A DNA stretch of 64,000 bases from JACVRW01 sp963820315 (GTDB taxonomy: Bacteria; Actinomycetota; Thermoleophilia; Solirubrobacterales; Thermoleophilaceae): the NCBI GenBank assembly GCA_963820315.1, contig CAWFZK010000005.1, forward strand, positions 3,673-67,672, given 5' to 3'. Made by a program: the position numbers and the translations under genes. The notes beneath the pieces are model-generated. The model saw nothing but the letters and a program-made list of their open reading frames with translations. It ran no database searches and was not told where the DNA came from. Shown in pieces: positions 14,147 to 22,820 of the stretch (within the stretch, counting starts at the first letter, position 1; every line of letters begins with the position of its first letter).

Positions 14147-16418
14147 GGCGCCGAAACGCTCAAGCACGGGGGCCTCGCGGCCGATAAACGCTCCGATGGC
14201 CGCGCGCGCCCCCCGCTGGCCGGACGGCGTCGACCGTCCCCTGGAGAATGCCCGTTTCGGCGATGCGGGAGAAGCGATGCATGCCGTAACGCGGCTGCTC
14301 GGCAGCGCCAGTGGCGTCGGGGCGCCTGGCGCGGTGGCCGAGACGCTCGTCCACGAGGCGCGGGCCTTCTTTCGCGTCGACAGCGCCGTGCTGCTGTCGG
14401 TCGCGGAGCTCGAGGGGCATACCGACGTGCTGGCGGCCGACCCGCCGAGGCTGACGCAGAACGGGTCACGCGCCCTCAGCGCGCTGCCGGCGATCAACCG
14501 CCTGCTCGCGGTGCGCGACGGAGCGCGCATCGTGCTCGGCGACGAGGCCGCCTCGCTGGCGCGCGCGCTCGGCCTCCCCGGCGAGATGCACTCGGCCCTG
14601 CTCCTGCCGATGCGGGTGCGGGAGCGCATCGGGCACGTGCTGATCCTGGCCCGCGCGGGCGCTGAGCTCGAGCTCGGCGCCGAGGACCTCGACGTCGCGC
14701 GTGCCTTCGCCACGGCCGCGGGCGCGGGGCTGGCGCAGCTCGAGCTCGCCGCCGAGAGCGCGGCGCGGCACGCCCGCCAGGCATCGCTCACACGGGCGGC
14801 CCGCACGCTCAGCGAGAGCCTCGACCTCAACCGCGTGCTGGTGCGCATCTGCGAGGAGGCTGCGCGCATCCTCGACGCCGACTACGCAAACGTCTTCCTC
14901 GGCAACGCCGCCGAGGGGCTGCGCTTCGAGGCAACCTACGGCCTCGGCGCCGAGCTGATCGGGGCGCGCGTCGAGACAGGCGAGGGGCTCGTCGGCAAGG
15001 TGGTCGAGCGCGGCGAGTCGATGCTCACGAACGACTACCAGGGCCTGCCGCGGCAGATCCCGCTCGCACCGTTCGACAACGTGAAGAGCTCGCTGGCGGT
15101 GCCGATGTTCTGGGACCGGGAGCTGCGCGGCGCGCTCGCCGTCGGGCACTTCAAGCCGCACCTCGTGACGCGCGACGACCTCGCCCTGCTCGAGGCCTTC
15201 GCCGACCTCGCCGCTGCCGCTTGCCGCAACGCGAGCGTGCACGCCGGGCTGATGCTCGCTGCCCGCACCGACGCGCTCACGGGTTGCCTCAACCACGCCG
15301 CGCTGCACGACACGCTCCGGCGCGAGCTCGAGCGCTGCCGGCGCACCGGCCATGGCTTCTCGCTGGCGATCCTCGACCTGGACGACTTCAAGCAGGTGAA
15401 CGAGCGCCACGGCCATCTGGCCGGCGACGAGCTGCTGCGGCGGGTCGGCAGGGCGATGCGCCACAGCGTGCGCGGCTACGACCTCGTCGGTCGCTACGGG
15501 GGCGACGAGTTCGCGATCGTCGCGGTGGACGCCGACGAGCGCGAGGCCGCTGAGGTCGCGGGGCGCGCCATCGCCGGCATCGAGCGCGTCTTCGGGAAGC
15601 TCGACTACACGGACCGTGACGGAGGCGCGACAGCGGGGGTCGCCGAGTGGCACGAGGGCGAGGGCGTGACCGCTCTGATCGAGCGCGCCGACCGCGCGCT
15701 GCGCTACGGCAAGCAGCACGACGGGCGCGGCACCGCCGTGCGCAGCTCCAAGCTACCGGCCCTCTTCGTCCCGGCGGCCCAGGCACGCGTCGAGCCCGGC
15801 TTCGAGCTCGACGGCGACGCTCGCGCCTGGAGTGAGCGCGTTCGCGAGCAGACGGCCGAGCTGCGCAAGCGGACGCGCCAGCTGGCGCTTGCGGGCACGG
15901 TCGCCGCGCGGGTGGCGGCGCTCGACGACGAGCAGGCGATCGTCCAGGCGGCCGTCGACGAGGTCCAGCGCGCGTTCCAGTTCGCCCTCACCGCGATCGT
16001 GCGGGTGCGCGGCGACGGCTACGTCGAGAGCCTCGCGATGCGCGGCGTCGCGCTGCGGCGGCTCGGCGTCGACCGCTGGGCGCAGCCGCTCGAGTCCGGG
16101 CTGATCGGCCGCTGCGTGCGCGAGCGCCGGGCGGTGCTGTCCGGGGACGTCCGCTCCGAGCCCGACTACCGGCTCGTGCCGGGGCTCGCCGAGGTCCGCT
16201 CCGAGCTCGCCACGCCGATCTGGGTGGCCGGCAAGCTCTGGGGAGCGATCGACATCGAAGAGGTGCGCGCGGACGCCTTCGACGACGACGACGTGCGCCT
16301 GATGCAGACGATCGCCGACCAGGTCGGCGCGGCGCTGCGCGCCACACGCGTGGCTCAGGTCGACGCGAAGAGCGAGTCGAGCTCCGCGCGCGAGCCCGGT
16401 TCGCTGCACGCCCGCTGA
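14136..16418 (+). CDS. GAF-GAF-GGDEF-GAF diguanylate cyclase-like regulator
   Basis: 760 aa if started at TTG 14136, which overlaps the previous gene by 11 bp; ATG 14196 is an alternative that removes 20 poorly structured residues. Order: GAF about 50-205, GAF about 215-372, GGDEF about 376-530 with an intact YGGDEF near 454-459 and TDALTGCLNH at its start, a charged coiled coil about 560-590, then a third GAF about 590-745. No membrane segment, so a soluble sensor making c-di-GMP in response to small ligands or redox is likely. The GAF ligands are unknown. Confidence 0.86.
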   Translation: MASKAPKRSSTGASRPINAPMAARAPRWPDGVDRPLENARFGDAGEAMHAVTRLLGSASGVGAPGAVAETLVHEARAFFRVDSAVLLSVAELEGHTDVLAADPPRLTQNGSRALSALPAINRLLAVRDGARIVLGDEAASLARALGLPGEMHSALLLPMRVRERIGHVLILARAGAELELGAEDLDVARAFATAAGAGLAQLELAAESAARHARQASLTRAARTLSESLDLNRVLVRICEEAARILDADYANVFLGNAAEGLRFEATYGLGAELIGARVETGEGLVGKVVERGESMLTNDYQGLPRQIPLAPFDNVKSSLAVPMFWDRELRGALAVGHFKPHLVTRDDLALLEAFADLAAAACRNASVHAGLMLAARTDALTGCLNHAALHDTLRRELERCRRTGHGFSLAILDLDDFKQVNERHGHLAGDELLRRVGRAMRHSVRGYDLVGRYGGDEFAIVAVDADEREAAEVAGRAIAGIERVFGKLDYTDRDGGATAGVAEWHEGEGVTALIERADRALRYGKQHDGRGTAVRSSKLPALFVPAAQARVEPGFELDGDARAWSERVREQTAELRKRTRQLALAGTVAARVAALDDEQAIVQAAVDEVQRAFQFALTAIVRVRGDGYVESLAMRGVALRRLGVDRWAQPLESGLIGRCVRERRAVLSGDVRSEPDYRLVPGLAEVRSELATPIWVAGKLWGAIDIEEVRADAFDDDDVRLMQTIADQVGAALRATRVAQVDAKSESSSAREPGSLHAR

Positions 16419-16450
16419 GGCGCGGGCTATCCTGCTCCCAACCAAACGAC

Positions 16451-16466
16451 CGGGAGGTTTCTCCCG
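16451..16466. other. Small hairpin in the leader of the SnoaL gene
   Basis: CGGGAG (16451-16456), GTTT, CTCCCG (16461-16466). A TATCCT -10-like box is at 16428-16433, so the hairpin would be in the 5' leader of the next gene, just before its AAGGAG ribosome binding site (16473-16478). No T-run follows. It could protect or modulate the leader. Confidence 0.4.
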
Positions 16467-16484
16467 TGACGCGAAGGAGTGTGG

Positions 16485-17003
16485 ATGTCTGTCGAGGAGC
16501 GCCTCCAGCGCATCGAGGACCGCGACCAGATCCGGGAGCTGATCGCCCGCTACGCGCACGGGCTCGACCTGCCCGACCGGGATGTCTTCACGAGCGTCTG
16601 GGCCCCTGATGCGGTCTACCGCGTCGACGAGCCCTTCGGCGAGACGGTCGGCGTCGAGGCGATCGGGGTCGCATGGGACACCTTCCAGCAGCTCTTCCCG
16701 TACATGTACCACCACACCATGAACGTGGTGATCGACGGTCCGAACGGTGACGAGGCCTCGGCGGTGAGCTTCGCATTCATCACCGGATCGGACGCCGAGG
16801 GTGTGGCGTGGACCTCGTCCTGCACGTACCACGACCGCTTCGCCAGGATCGACGGGGAGTGGCGGTTCACGGAGCGCTATGACCAGGTCAACTACATGGT
16901 CCCCTGGCTGGAGCCCCACGACGGGCTCGCAGATGAGGGACGCATCTACATGGACCTGGATCGGATTCAGCGTCTGCTCGCCGTAGGCAGCGCGCAGACC
17001 TGA
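16485..17003 (+). CDS. SnoaL_4-type NTF2-fold protein
   Basis: 172 aa. ATG 16485 is preceded by AAGGAG at 16473-16478, a strong ribosome binding site. N-terminal RIEDRDQIRELIARYAHGLD is the standard start of SnoaL_4 proteins related to aromatic-ring dioxygenase small subunits, dehydratases and isomerases. YHHTMNVVIDG and WRFTERYDQVNY fit the family. His residues in the pocket (YMYHHTMN) could be catalytic. No partner enzymes are adjacent, so the reaction is unknown. Confidence 0.82.
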   Translation: MSVEERLQRIEDRDQIRELIARYAHGLDLPDRDVFTSVWAPDAVYRVDEPFGETVGVEAIGVAWDTFQQLFPYMYHHTMNVVIDGPNGDEASAVSFAFITGSDAEGVAWTSSCTYHDRFARIDGEWRFTERYDQVNYMVPWLEPHDGLADEGRIYMDLDRIQRLLAVGSAQT

Positions 17004-17025
17004 GCGCTCAGCCGCTGCGGGCGGC

Positions 17026-17775
17026 TCAGGACGCCGACAGCGAGTCGAGCTCCGCGCGCCAGTCGCGCTCGATGGCCACGAGCTGACGCCCGAACGCGTC
17101 GACGAGCAGCGAGCGGGCGCCGCGGTCGAGTGGGCCGGTGGCGAGCCCGGCCGCCGCGCGCACGCCGGCCTCGCGCTCGAGCATCTCGAAGATCGTCCCG
17201 CCCAGCAGCATGGCGTCGGCCGGCGCGGGCGGAAAGTCCGGGCGGCGACCCTCGCGCAGCCGGCGCACGATCGCGGCGCGCAGGTGGGGCGTCTGCCCCG
17301 ACAGCCAGGTGGCGGCGCCCTCGCACAGCCAGGCCCAGCGGACGTAGCGCCGGAACGCCGACAGCGAGAAGGGCGGGGGCAGCTCCTCGCTGTTGGCGCC
17401 CAGCACGACGTGCGCGTACTCGTGGAGCGGCGACAGCAGCAGCGCCTCGCGCGAGCCCTCCACGTTCGAGGCCCTCGCCTCGAGCGCCGGCGGCGAGAGC
17501 ACGTGGATGTCGGTCTCCGAGAACCAGCCCGCGAAGTAGCGGCGCCCCGCCGGCGCGCTCACGCGACGCGCGAGCGGCAGCCACGGGTGGGCCAGCGTCA
17601 GCGCGGCGGAGCGCGGGTGCAGGACCACCGCGATCTCCTCCGGCAACTCGGGGAAGAGGCCGGCCAGCTCGTCCCTGAACACCTCGAGCGCGGACAGCAC
17701 GGAGTTCGCCTCGCCGGACTCAGAGGAGTCGTGGCGCGCGGAGAACGTCTGCGAGTAGGTCTCGACCCAGGACAC
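17026..17775 (-). CDS. Putative gluzincin-type metallopeptidase
   Basis: 249 aa from GTG 17775. The key signature is HEYAHVV (HExxH) with a later Glu in WLCEGAATWLSGQ, the pattern of zinc peptidases with a third Glu ligand. No signal peptide or membrane segment is visible, so it would be cytoplasmic or non-classically released. The N-terminal half (FRDELAGLFPELPEEIAVVLHP) resembles the propeptide-like region of uncharacterised actinobacterial relatives. Substrate unknown. It is head-to-head with the sigma-factor gene, 72 bp apart. Confidence 0.65.
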   Translation of the reverse strand: MSWVETYSQTFSARHDSSESGEANSVLSALEVFRDELAGLFPELPEEIAVVLHPRSAALTLAHPWLPLARRVSAPAGRRYFAGWFSETDIHVLSPPALEARASNVEGSREALLLSPLHEYAHVVLGANSEELPPPFSLSAFRRYVRWAWLCEGAATWLSGQTPHLRAAIVRRLREGRRPDFPPAPADAMLLGGTIFEMLEREAGVRAAAGLATGPLDRGARSLLVDAFGRQLVAIERDWRAELDSLSAS

Positions 17776-17847
17776 GCGCCAACTGTTGCACGGCGATGAT
17801 CGGCACGGCGGGGACCTCCACGGCGCCGGCGCTCGTAGTGACTGAGG

Positions 17848-18483
17848 GTGAAGCGCGTGCAAAGCTCTGCCGCCAGTGTGAATGCCGACCGGCCAGTGGC
17901 CCTCACGCCCGCTGCAGCCGCGCCAGGGCTCGTGCGAGCCGGCGACGGGCGCGCGGCGAGCGAGCGGCGGCTCGTCCGGGACGCCCAGCGCGGCTCCGTC
18001 GAGGCGCTCGAGACGCTGTTCAGGCGCGAATGGCCGCGCGCCTACCGGGCGGCCTATCTGGTGGTGCACGACGCCGCCGTGGCCGAGGACATCGCGCAGG
18101 AGGCCTTCCTCGCCGCGGTGCGCGCGCTCGACCGCTTCGACCGGCGCCGCCCCTTCGGCCCCTGGATGCACCGCATCGCCGTGAACCGTGCGATCGACGT
18201 GACCCGCGCGCGGGCGCTGCGACGCGAGGTCGACGCCGCGGCCGCCACGCCCGAGGAGGCGCCGCCCGACCGGCCCTCGCTGCCCTTCTCGGAGGAGCTG
18301 CTCGGGGCGCTGCGCGAGCTCGGCCCGGAGCAGCGGGCGATCGTGGCGCTGCGCTACCTGTTCGAGTACACCCCCGGCGAGATCGCGAAGGCGCTCGACC
18401 TGCCGCGCGGCACCGTCAACTCGCGCCTGCGGCGCGCGCTCGACCGGCTGGCGGAGCTGCTCCCGGAGGAGGCGTCGCGGTGA
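17848..18483 (+). CDS. ECF-type RNA polymerase sigma factor
   Basis: 211 aa, GTG start. Region 2 (ALETLFRREWPRAYRAAYL, then AEDIAQEAFLAAVRALDRF, RRPFGPWMHRIAVNRAID) and region 4 (LGPEQRAIVALRYLFEY, TPGEIAKALDLPRGTVNSRL) are complete. About 40 Ala-rich residues precede region 2. It is translationally coupled (GTGA, 18480-18483) to a membrane protein that probably is its anti-sigma factor, as is usual for ECF pairs. Target promoters unknown. Confidence 0.92.
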   Translation: MKRVQSSAASVNADRPVALTPAAAAPGLVRAGDGRAASERRLVRDAQRGSVEALETLFRREWPRAYRAAYLVVHDAAVAEDIAQEAFLAAVRALDRFDRRRPFGPWMHRIAVNRAIDVTRARALRREVDAAAATPEEAPPDRPSLPFSEELLGALRELGPEQRAIVALRYLFEYTPGEIAKALDLPRGTVNSRLRRALDRLAELLPEEASR

Positions 18484-19661
18484 AGGTGGAGGAACGGCTT
18501 CGGGACGAGCTGCGCGGCCACGAGGCGCCCGGCGAGCCCGCCGCCACGGAGCGCAGCTGGCGCGTGGTGGAGGCGGCCTTCGCCGAGCGCGCGCCGGTGC
18601 GCCGGCGCCCGCGCCCGCTGCTGCGGCTGGCGCTCGTCAGCGCGCTGTTGGCCGTCGCGCTGGCCGCCCTGCTGACGCCGGCGGGTGCCGAGGTGGGCGA
18701 CTGGATCGAGAAGCGGATCGGGCTCGGCCCCGAGGAGACGCAGCCCACTCTGCGCGGCTTCCCGGGCGGCGGGCGGCTGCTGGCGGCCTCGGACTCCGGC
18801 GCCTGGGTCGTGAACCCGGGCGGCGGCGTGCGCCGGCTTGGCGATTACAGCCAGGTCGGCTGGTCCCCGCGCGGCCTCTACATCCTCGGGACGCGCGGGC
18901 ACCGCATCACGGCGCTGGAGCCGGACGGCGAGCCGCGCTGGTCGTTCAGCCGGCCGGGCCGGCTCTCGGGACCTGCGTGGTCGGCAGGCGACGGCTTCCG
19001 GGTGGCGTATCTGGAACGGCGCGGCGGAGCGGTATCGCTGCGCGTTGCCGACGGCAGCGGAGGGCTCGACCACCTCGTCGCGCGCTCGGCGGCGGCCGTC
19101 ACGCCCGCCTGGCGGCCGGGGCGCGGCTACGTCGTCACGTACGCGACCGCGGCGGGCGGCCTGCGCACGGTCGACGCCGACAGCGGCCGGCTGCTCTGGC
19201 GCGGCCGCGACGGCGCCCCGATCCAGCTCGCCTGGACGCGCGACGGCCGCCGCCTCGCCGCGCTCACCCGCGACGCGCTGCTCGTCTACTCCCGCGACGG
19301 CCGGCTGCTGGCGCGGCGCGACCTGCCCGCAGGGACGCGCGCGCTCGCCGTGGCGCCGCACCCTCGCTCGCGGCGCGCGGCGTTCTCTTTCGTCCGGCGG
19401 GGAGTCTCGTCAGTCGTGTCGGTGCGCCTCGGCGCGGCGCCCGGCCGGCCCGTCCCGATGTTCACGGGCTCCGGCACGCTCCGTGAGCTCGCCTGGTCAC
19501 CGAACGGCCGGCGCCTGCTGGTCGGCTGGCCGGAGGCGAACCAGTGGCTGCTGGTCGGAGAGGGCCGCCCGCGCGCGTTCGCCGGGATGTCGCGCCAACT
19601 CGACCCGGGCGGAACGGGTGCGGGTTTCCCGCGGCTCTCCGGCTGGTGCTGCTACCGATGA
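18480..19661 (+). CDS. Membrane beta-propeller protein, probable anti-sigma partner
   Basis: 393 aa. A cytoplasmic N-terminus of about 45 residues (RDELRGHEAPGEPAATERSW), one membrane helix (about 46-65) and an extracytoplasmic domain made of WD40/TolB-like repeats (WSPRGLYILGTRGHRITAL, WTRDGRRLAALTRDALLVYS, WSPNGRRLLVGW). The layout of short N-terminal domain, one helix and outer propeller fits a sensor that holds the ECF factor until a signal is bound. The anti-sigma zinc motif is not seen, so that role is inferred from the overlap and topology. Confidence 0.72.
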   Translation: MKVEERLRDELRGHEAPGEPAATERSWRVVEAAFAERAPVRRRPRPLLRLALVSALLAVALAALLTPAGAEVGDWIEKRIGLGPEETQPTLRGFPGGGRLLAASDSGAWVVNPGGGVRRLGDYSQVGWSPRGLYILGTRGHRITALEPDGEPRWSFSRPGRLSGPAWSAGDGFRVAYLERRGGAVSLRVADGSGGLDHLVARSAAAVTPAWRPGRGYVVTYATAAGGLRTVDADSGRLLWRGRDGAPIQLAWTRDGRRLAALTRDALLVYSRDGRLLARRDLPAGTRALAVAPHPRSRRAAFSFVRRGVSSVVSVRLGAAPGRPVPMFTGSGTLRELAWSPNGRRLLVGWPEANQWLLVGEGRPRAFAGMSRQLDPGGTGAGFPRLSGWCCYR

Positions 19662-19665
19662 CAGC

Positions 19666-19684
19666 CCGGGGCTCGCGGCCCCGG
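19666..19684. terminator. Hairpin between convergent genes
   Basis: CCGGGGC (19666-19672), TCGCG loop, GCCCCGG (19678-19684), placed in the 40-bp gap between two converging genes. No T-run. Position argues for a bidirectional terminator. Confidence 0.45.
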
Positions 19685-19701
19685 ACCCCTGCGGCCGTCG
19701 A

Positions 19702-20331
19702 TCAGGCGAGGACCGGCACGGCGTCCGACGCGATCGCCTCGATCTCCTCGGAGGCGCGCTCGAACTCCTCGTCCGACAGGACCGGCGTGCCCTCGAACGG
19801 GAGGTCGCGGTAGAGCTCGAGCCACGAGCGGCAGCCGTGGTACTCGGGACGAACCTTGACCGTCACCGGGCGCGGGATGCGGTAGGTGCGCAGCAGCATC
19901 ACGTGGAGGGGATGGCGGCGCTTCCAGTGCAGGCGCTTCTCCGCGTAGTCGCTGGTCCAGATGTAATACGGCGAGAGCGCGTCGATGGCCCTCGGGTCTG
20001 TGATCAGGTAGCTCGAGGCCACCTCGGCCCAGGCGCGAATGCGAACGCGCTCCGGCTGCGGGATCCCGCCGTCCTGGATCAGCGCCGAGGCGGGCGGCTC
20101 ATTGTCGGGCCAGACGCCCTCCTCCAGCGCGCGCGCCAGCTCGGGCACGTGCGACTGCCGGATCAGGTCGTTGCGCTGGTGGTCGAACGTCGGGTAGAGG
20201 AAAAAGCGGTCGTGCTCGATCTCGAAGTGCTTGTTCTCCTCACGGATTCCGCCCTTGCGGAGCGTGACGAGCTGTTCCCCCTCTGCGAGGGCACGCACGG
20301 TGACGGCCCATTCCTTCAATGCAACTGGCAT
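19702..20331 (-). CDS. DUF1802 family protein
   Basis: 209 aa from ATG 20331, chosen because GGAGG (20344-20348 on this strand) precedes it at a suitable distance. Features of DUF1802: KEWAVTVRALAEGEQLVTLRKGGIREE, FFLYPTFDHQ and the later aromatic stretch YYIWTSDYAEKRLHWKRRHPL. Function of the family is unknown. It lies alone between a convergent gene and the hydroxyacid dehydrogenase operon. Confidence 0.85.
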   Translation of the reverse strand: MPVALKEWAVTVRALAEGEQLVTLRKGGIREENKHFEIEHDRFFLYPTFDHQRNDLIRQSHVPELARALEEGVWPDNEPPASALIQDGGIPQPERVRIRAWAEVASSYLITDPRAIDALSPYYIWTSDYAEKRLHWKRRHPLHVMLLRTYRIPRPVTVKVRPEYHGCRSWLELYRDLPFEGTPVLSDEEFERASEEIEAIASDAVPVLA

Positions 20332-20461
20332 AGATGAGAGAACCTCCAAAGCCGCGTCCACGTTCTGAAGCCGATTCTCTTGGGGACGCGGGCGGCCATT
20401 GTTGCGAATCAAAACCGCTTGCGCAAGGGAAATTTCGTGGCGAATGCCACATTTGCCGACC

Positions 20462-21334
20462 CTAATCGACGGCTCTCAGCACGGCCGCGAAGTCCTCCTC
20501 GCCGTGGCCCTCGTCGGCGGCCTTCGCGTACAGGCGTTCAGCGAGCGCTCCGAGCTGCAGCTGGACGCCGAGCGCCTTTGCCTCCGCGAGCGCGTGCCGG
20601 ATGTCCTTGAGCATGTGTTCGAGCTTGAAGAGCGGCGGCTCGAAGCGCCCCTCGAACATCGGCGGTCCCTTGAGGGTGACCATCGCGGAGTTGCCGGCGC
20701 TGCCCGCCGCCACCTCGAGGAACGCTTCCGGGTCGATGCCGGCAGCGCGCACCGTCACGACGGCCTCGGCCAGCGCGGCGGCGTTCACCGCACCCATCAC
20801 GTTCGTGAGCAGCTTCGCGAGCTGCGCGTGCCCCAGCGGGCCGACGTGCACGATGCGCTCGCCCAGCACGTCGAAGAGCGGTCCGGCGCGCCTGAAGGCC
20901 TCGTCGGGGCCGCCGGCCATGATCGTGAGCGTGCCGTCCTCGGCCTTGGGGCGGGAGCCGGACACGGGTGCCTCGAGGAAGTCGAAGCCGTCGAGCCGCT
21001 CGGCGATCCGGACCGACGCGCTCGGCGCGATCGTGGACATGTCGACGACGAGCGCGCCCGGGGCGAGCGCCGCCGCCGCGCCGTCGTCGCCGAACAGCAC
21101 GGCCTCCACCTCGGGCGCGTCGGGCAGGATCGAGATCAGCGCGTCGGCGCCCGCGGCGGTCTCCGCGGGAGTCGCGCCGGCCCGCGAACCGTGCTCGGCG
21201 GCGAAGCGCTCGGCCTTCTCCCGGGTCCGCGTCCACACGGACAGGTCGAAGCCCGCGCGGGCCAGGTTCGCGGCCATCGGGCCGCCCATGATCCCGAGAC
21301 CGAAGAAGGCAACTTTCTCAATCCGGTCTGCCAA
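20462..21334 (-). CDS. 3-hydroxyisobutyrate dehydrogenase-family oxidoreductase
   Basis: 290 aa. Start taken at TTG 21334 because GGAGGTGGGGG lies just before it and the Rossmann fold begins at once (VAFFGLGIMGGPMAANLARA). DLSVWTRTREKA carries the NADP-type specificity loop, APVSGSRPKAEDGTLTIMAGG is the substrate-binding segment and K in QLAKLLTNVMG is catalytic. Reduces or oxidises a beta-hydroxyacid (3-hydroxyisobutyrate, tartronate semialdehyde, or glyoxylate/succinic semialdehyde). It overlaps the end of hyuB by 17 bp, so it is read with the hydantoinase genes. Confidence 0.88.
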   Translation of the reverse strand: MADRIEKVAFFGLGIMGGPMAANLARAGFDLSVWTRTREKAERFAAEHGSRAGATPAETAAGADALISILPDAPEVEAVLFGDDGAAAALAPGALVVDMSTIAPSASVRIAERLDGFDFLEAPVSGSRPKAEDGTLTIMAGGPDEAFRRAGPLFDVLGERIVHVGPLGHAQLAKLLTNVMGAVNAAALAEAVVTVRAAGIDPEAFLEVAAGSAGNSAMVTLKGPPMFEGRFEPPLFKLEHMLKDIRHALAEAKALGVQLQLGALAERLYAKAADEGHGEEDFAAVLRAVD

Positions 21335-22820
21335 ATCCCCCACCTCCCGGGGTCTCGATTCGCAAGCGGTCACCGGGGTTCAGCGTGCCCGATACCTTGG
21401 GCCCCAGCTCATCCCCGTTCAGCAGGTTCCTACCGGGAGCCCCGGGTTCCCCACCATCGGCGCCCGGCGGCGCGTGCCGGCGCCGCTCAGTGGCCAGCGA
21501 GTAGTTCATCTCCTCGAGTGCCTCGAGCTCTCGGACCACGCCATCGCCGCCGCGGTGCTCGCCGGCGCCTCCGGAGTCGCGCCGCAGTGCGTACTCGATC
21601 GCGCGCAGCGGGAACTCGAGCTCGAGCGCCTCGACGGGCGTGTTGAGCGTGTTCGACATCGCGACGTGCACGGCGTTCGGGCCGTCGGCGTCGGGGCAGG
21701 CGCCCTGGCCGCCACCGAGCGTCTCGTAGTAGGTGAAGTCGTCGTTCCCGAGCGCGACGTTGTTCATCGTGCCCTGGCCGAGTGCCCGGCCGAAGGCCGC
21801 GAGCACCAGATCGGCGACCCGTGACGAGGTCTCGGTGTTGCCCGCCACGACGGCGGCGGGCGGCCGGGCGTTCAGGAGCGAGCCCTCCGGGACCTTCACC
21901 GTGAGCGGCCGGTAGGCCCCGGCGCAGGGCGGGACGTCCGGATCGGTCAGCACTCGCAGCGCGAAGTAGGAGGCCGACAGCGTCACGGCGAGCGGGCAGT
22001 TGAGGTTGCCGTCGTACTGGCCGGCGCTGCCGGAGAAGTCGAGCTCGAGCTCGTCGCCCCTCACGGTCGCCCGCACGTGCAGCTCGAGGTCCTCGTCCGG
22101 CGCCTCCAGCACGTCGGTCGCCTCGCGCTCGCCGTCCTCGAGCTCCTCGATTCGCGCGCGCGTGCGGCGCTCGGCGTAGTCGAGCGTTTCGCTCATCGCC
22201 GCGCGCAACGTGTCGAGCCCGTGCCGCTCGGCGAGGGCGGCGAGCCGCTCGCCCCCGGAGCGGTTGGCGGCGAGCTGCGCGCGCAGGTCGGCCTCGCGCT
22301 GGCGCGGGCCGCGCATCTGGGAGGTCAGCTCCTCGAGCAGCTGCCGGTCGACCTCGCCCTCGCGTGCGAGCCGGGTGGGGGAGATCACGACGCCCTCGTC
22401 CTCGAGCGTGCGCGAGTCGACCGGCAGGCTGCCCGGCACCGCGCTGCCGACGTCCGCGTGGTGCGCGCGGCTCGCGGCAAAGCCCGCCAGCTCGCCGTCC
22501 ACGAACAGCGGCGAGACGACCGTGATGTCCGGCAGGTGGGTGCCGCCGCGGTAGGGGTCGTTGAGGATCCAGGCGTCGCCGGGCGAGTGCTCCTCGCCGA
22601 GCACCGCCTCGACCGACGCCGGCATCGCGCCGAGGTGCACCGGGATGTGCTCTGCCTGCATGACCATCTGGCCGTCGGCGTCGAACAGGCCGGTGGAGGC
22701 GTCGCGGCGCTCCTTGATGTTCGCCGAGTGGGCCGAGCGGACGAGCACGACGCCCATCTCGTCGCAGGCCGCGCGCAGCGCGCCGACCATCACCTGCAGC
22801 GTGATCGGGTCGAGGCTCAT
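21318..22820 (-). CDS. hyuB: Hydantoinase B/oxoprolinase-family protein
   Basis: 500 aa. HyuB signatures: ANIKERRDASTGLFDADGQM, HIPVHLGAMP, WILNDPYRGGTHLPDI and AVVAGNTETSSRV. With HyuA it forms ATP-dependent amidohydrolases (N-methylhydantoinase, 5-oxoprolinase) or acetone/acetophenone carboxylases; without a third subunit the hydantoinase or oxoprolinase role is more likely. Start overlaps the hyuA stop by ATGA (22817-22820). Confidence 0.9.
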   Translation of the reverse strand: MSLDPITLQVMVGALRAACDEMGVVLVRSAHSANIKERRDASTGLFDADGQMVMQAEHIPVHLGAMPASVEAVLGEEHSPGDAWILNDPYRGGTHLPDITVVSPLFVDGELAGFAASRAHHADVGSAVPGSLPVDSRTLEDEGVVISPTRLAREGEVDRQLLEELTSQMRGPRQREADLRAQLAANRSGGERLAALAERHGLDTLRAAMSETLDYAERRTRARIEELEDGEREATDVLEAPDEDLELHVRATVRGDELELDFSGSAGQYDGNLNCPLAVTLSASYFALRVLTDPDVPPCAGAYRPLTVKVPEGSLLNARPPAAVVAGNTETSSRVADLVLAAFGRALGQGTMNNVALGNDDFTYYETLGGGQGACPDADGPNAVHVAMSNTLNTPVEALELEFPLRAIEYALRRDSGGAGEHRGGDGVVRELEALEEMNYSLATERRRHAPPGADGGEPGAPGRNLLNGDELGPKVSGTLNPGDRLRIETPGGGGFGRPD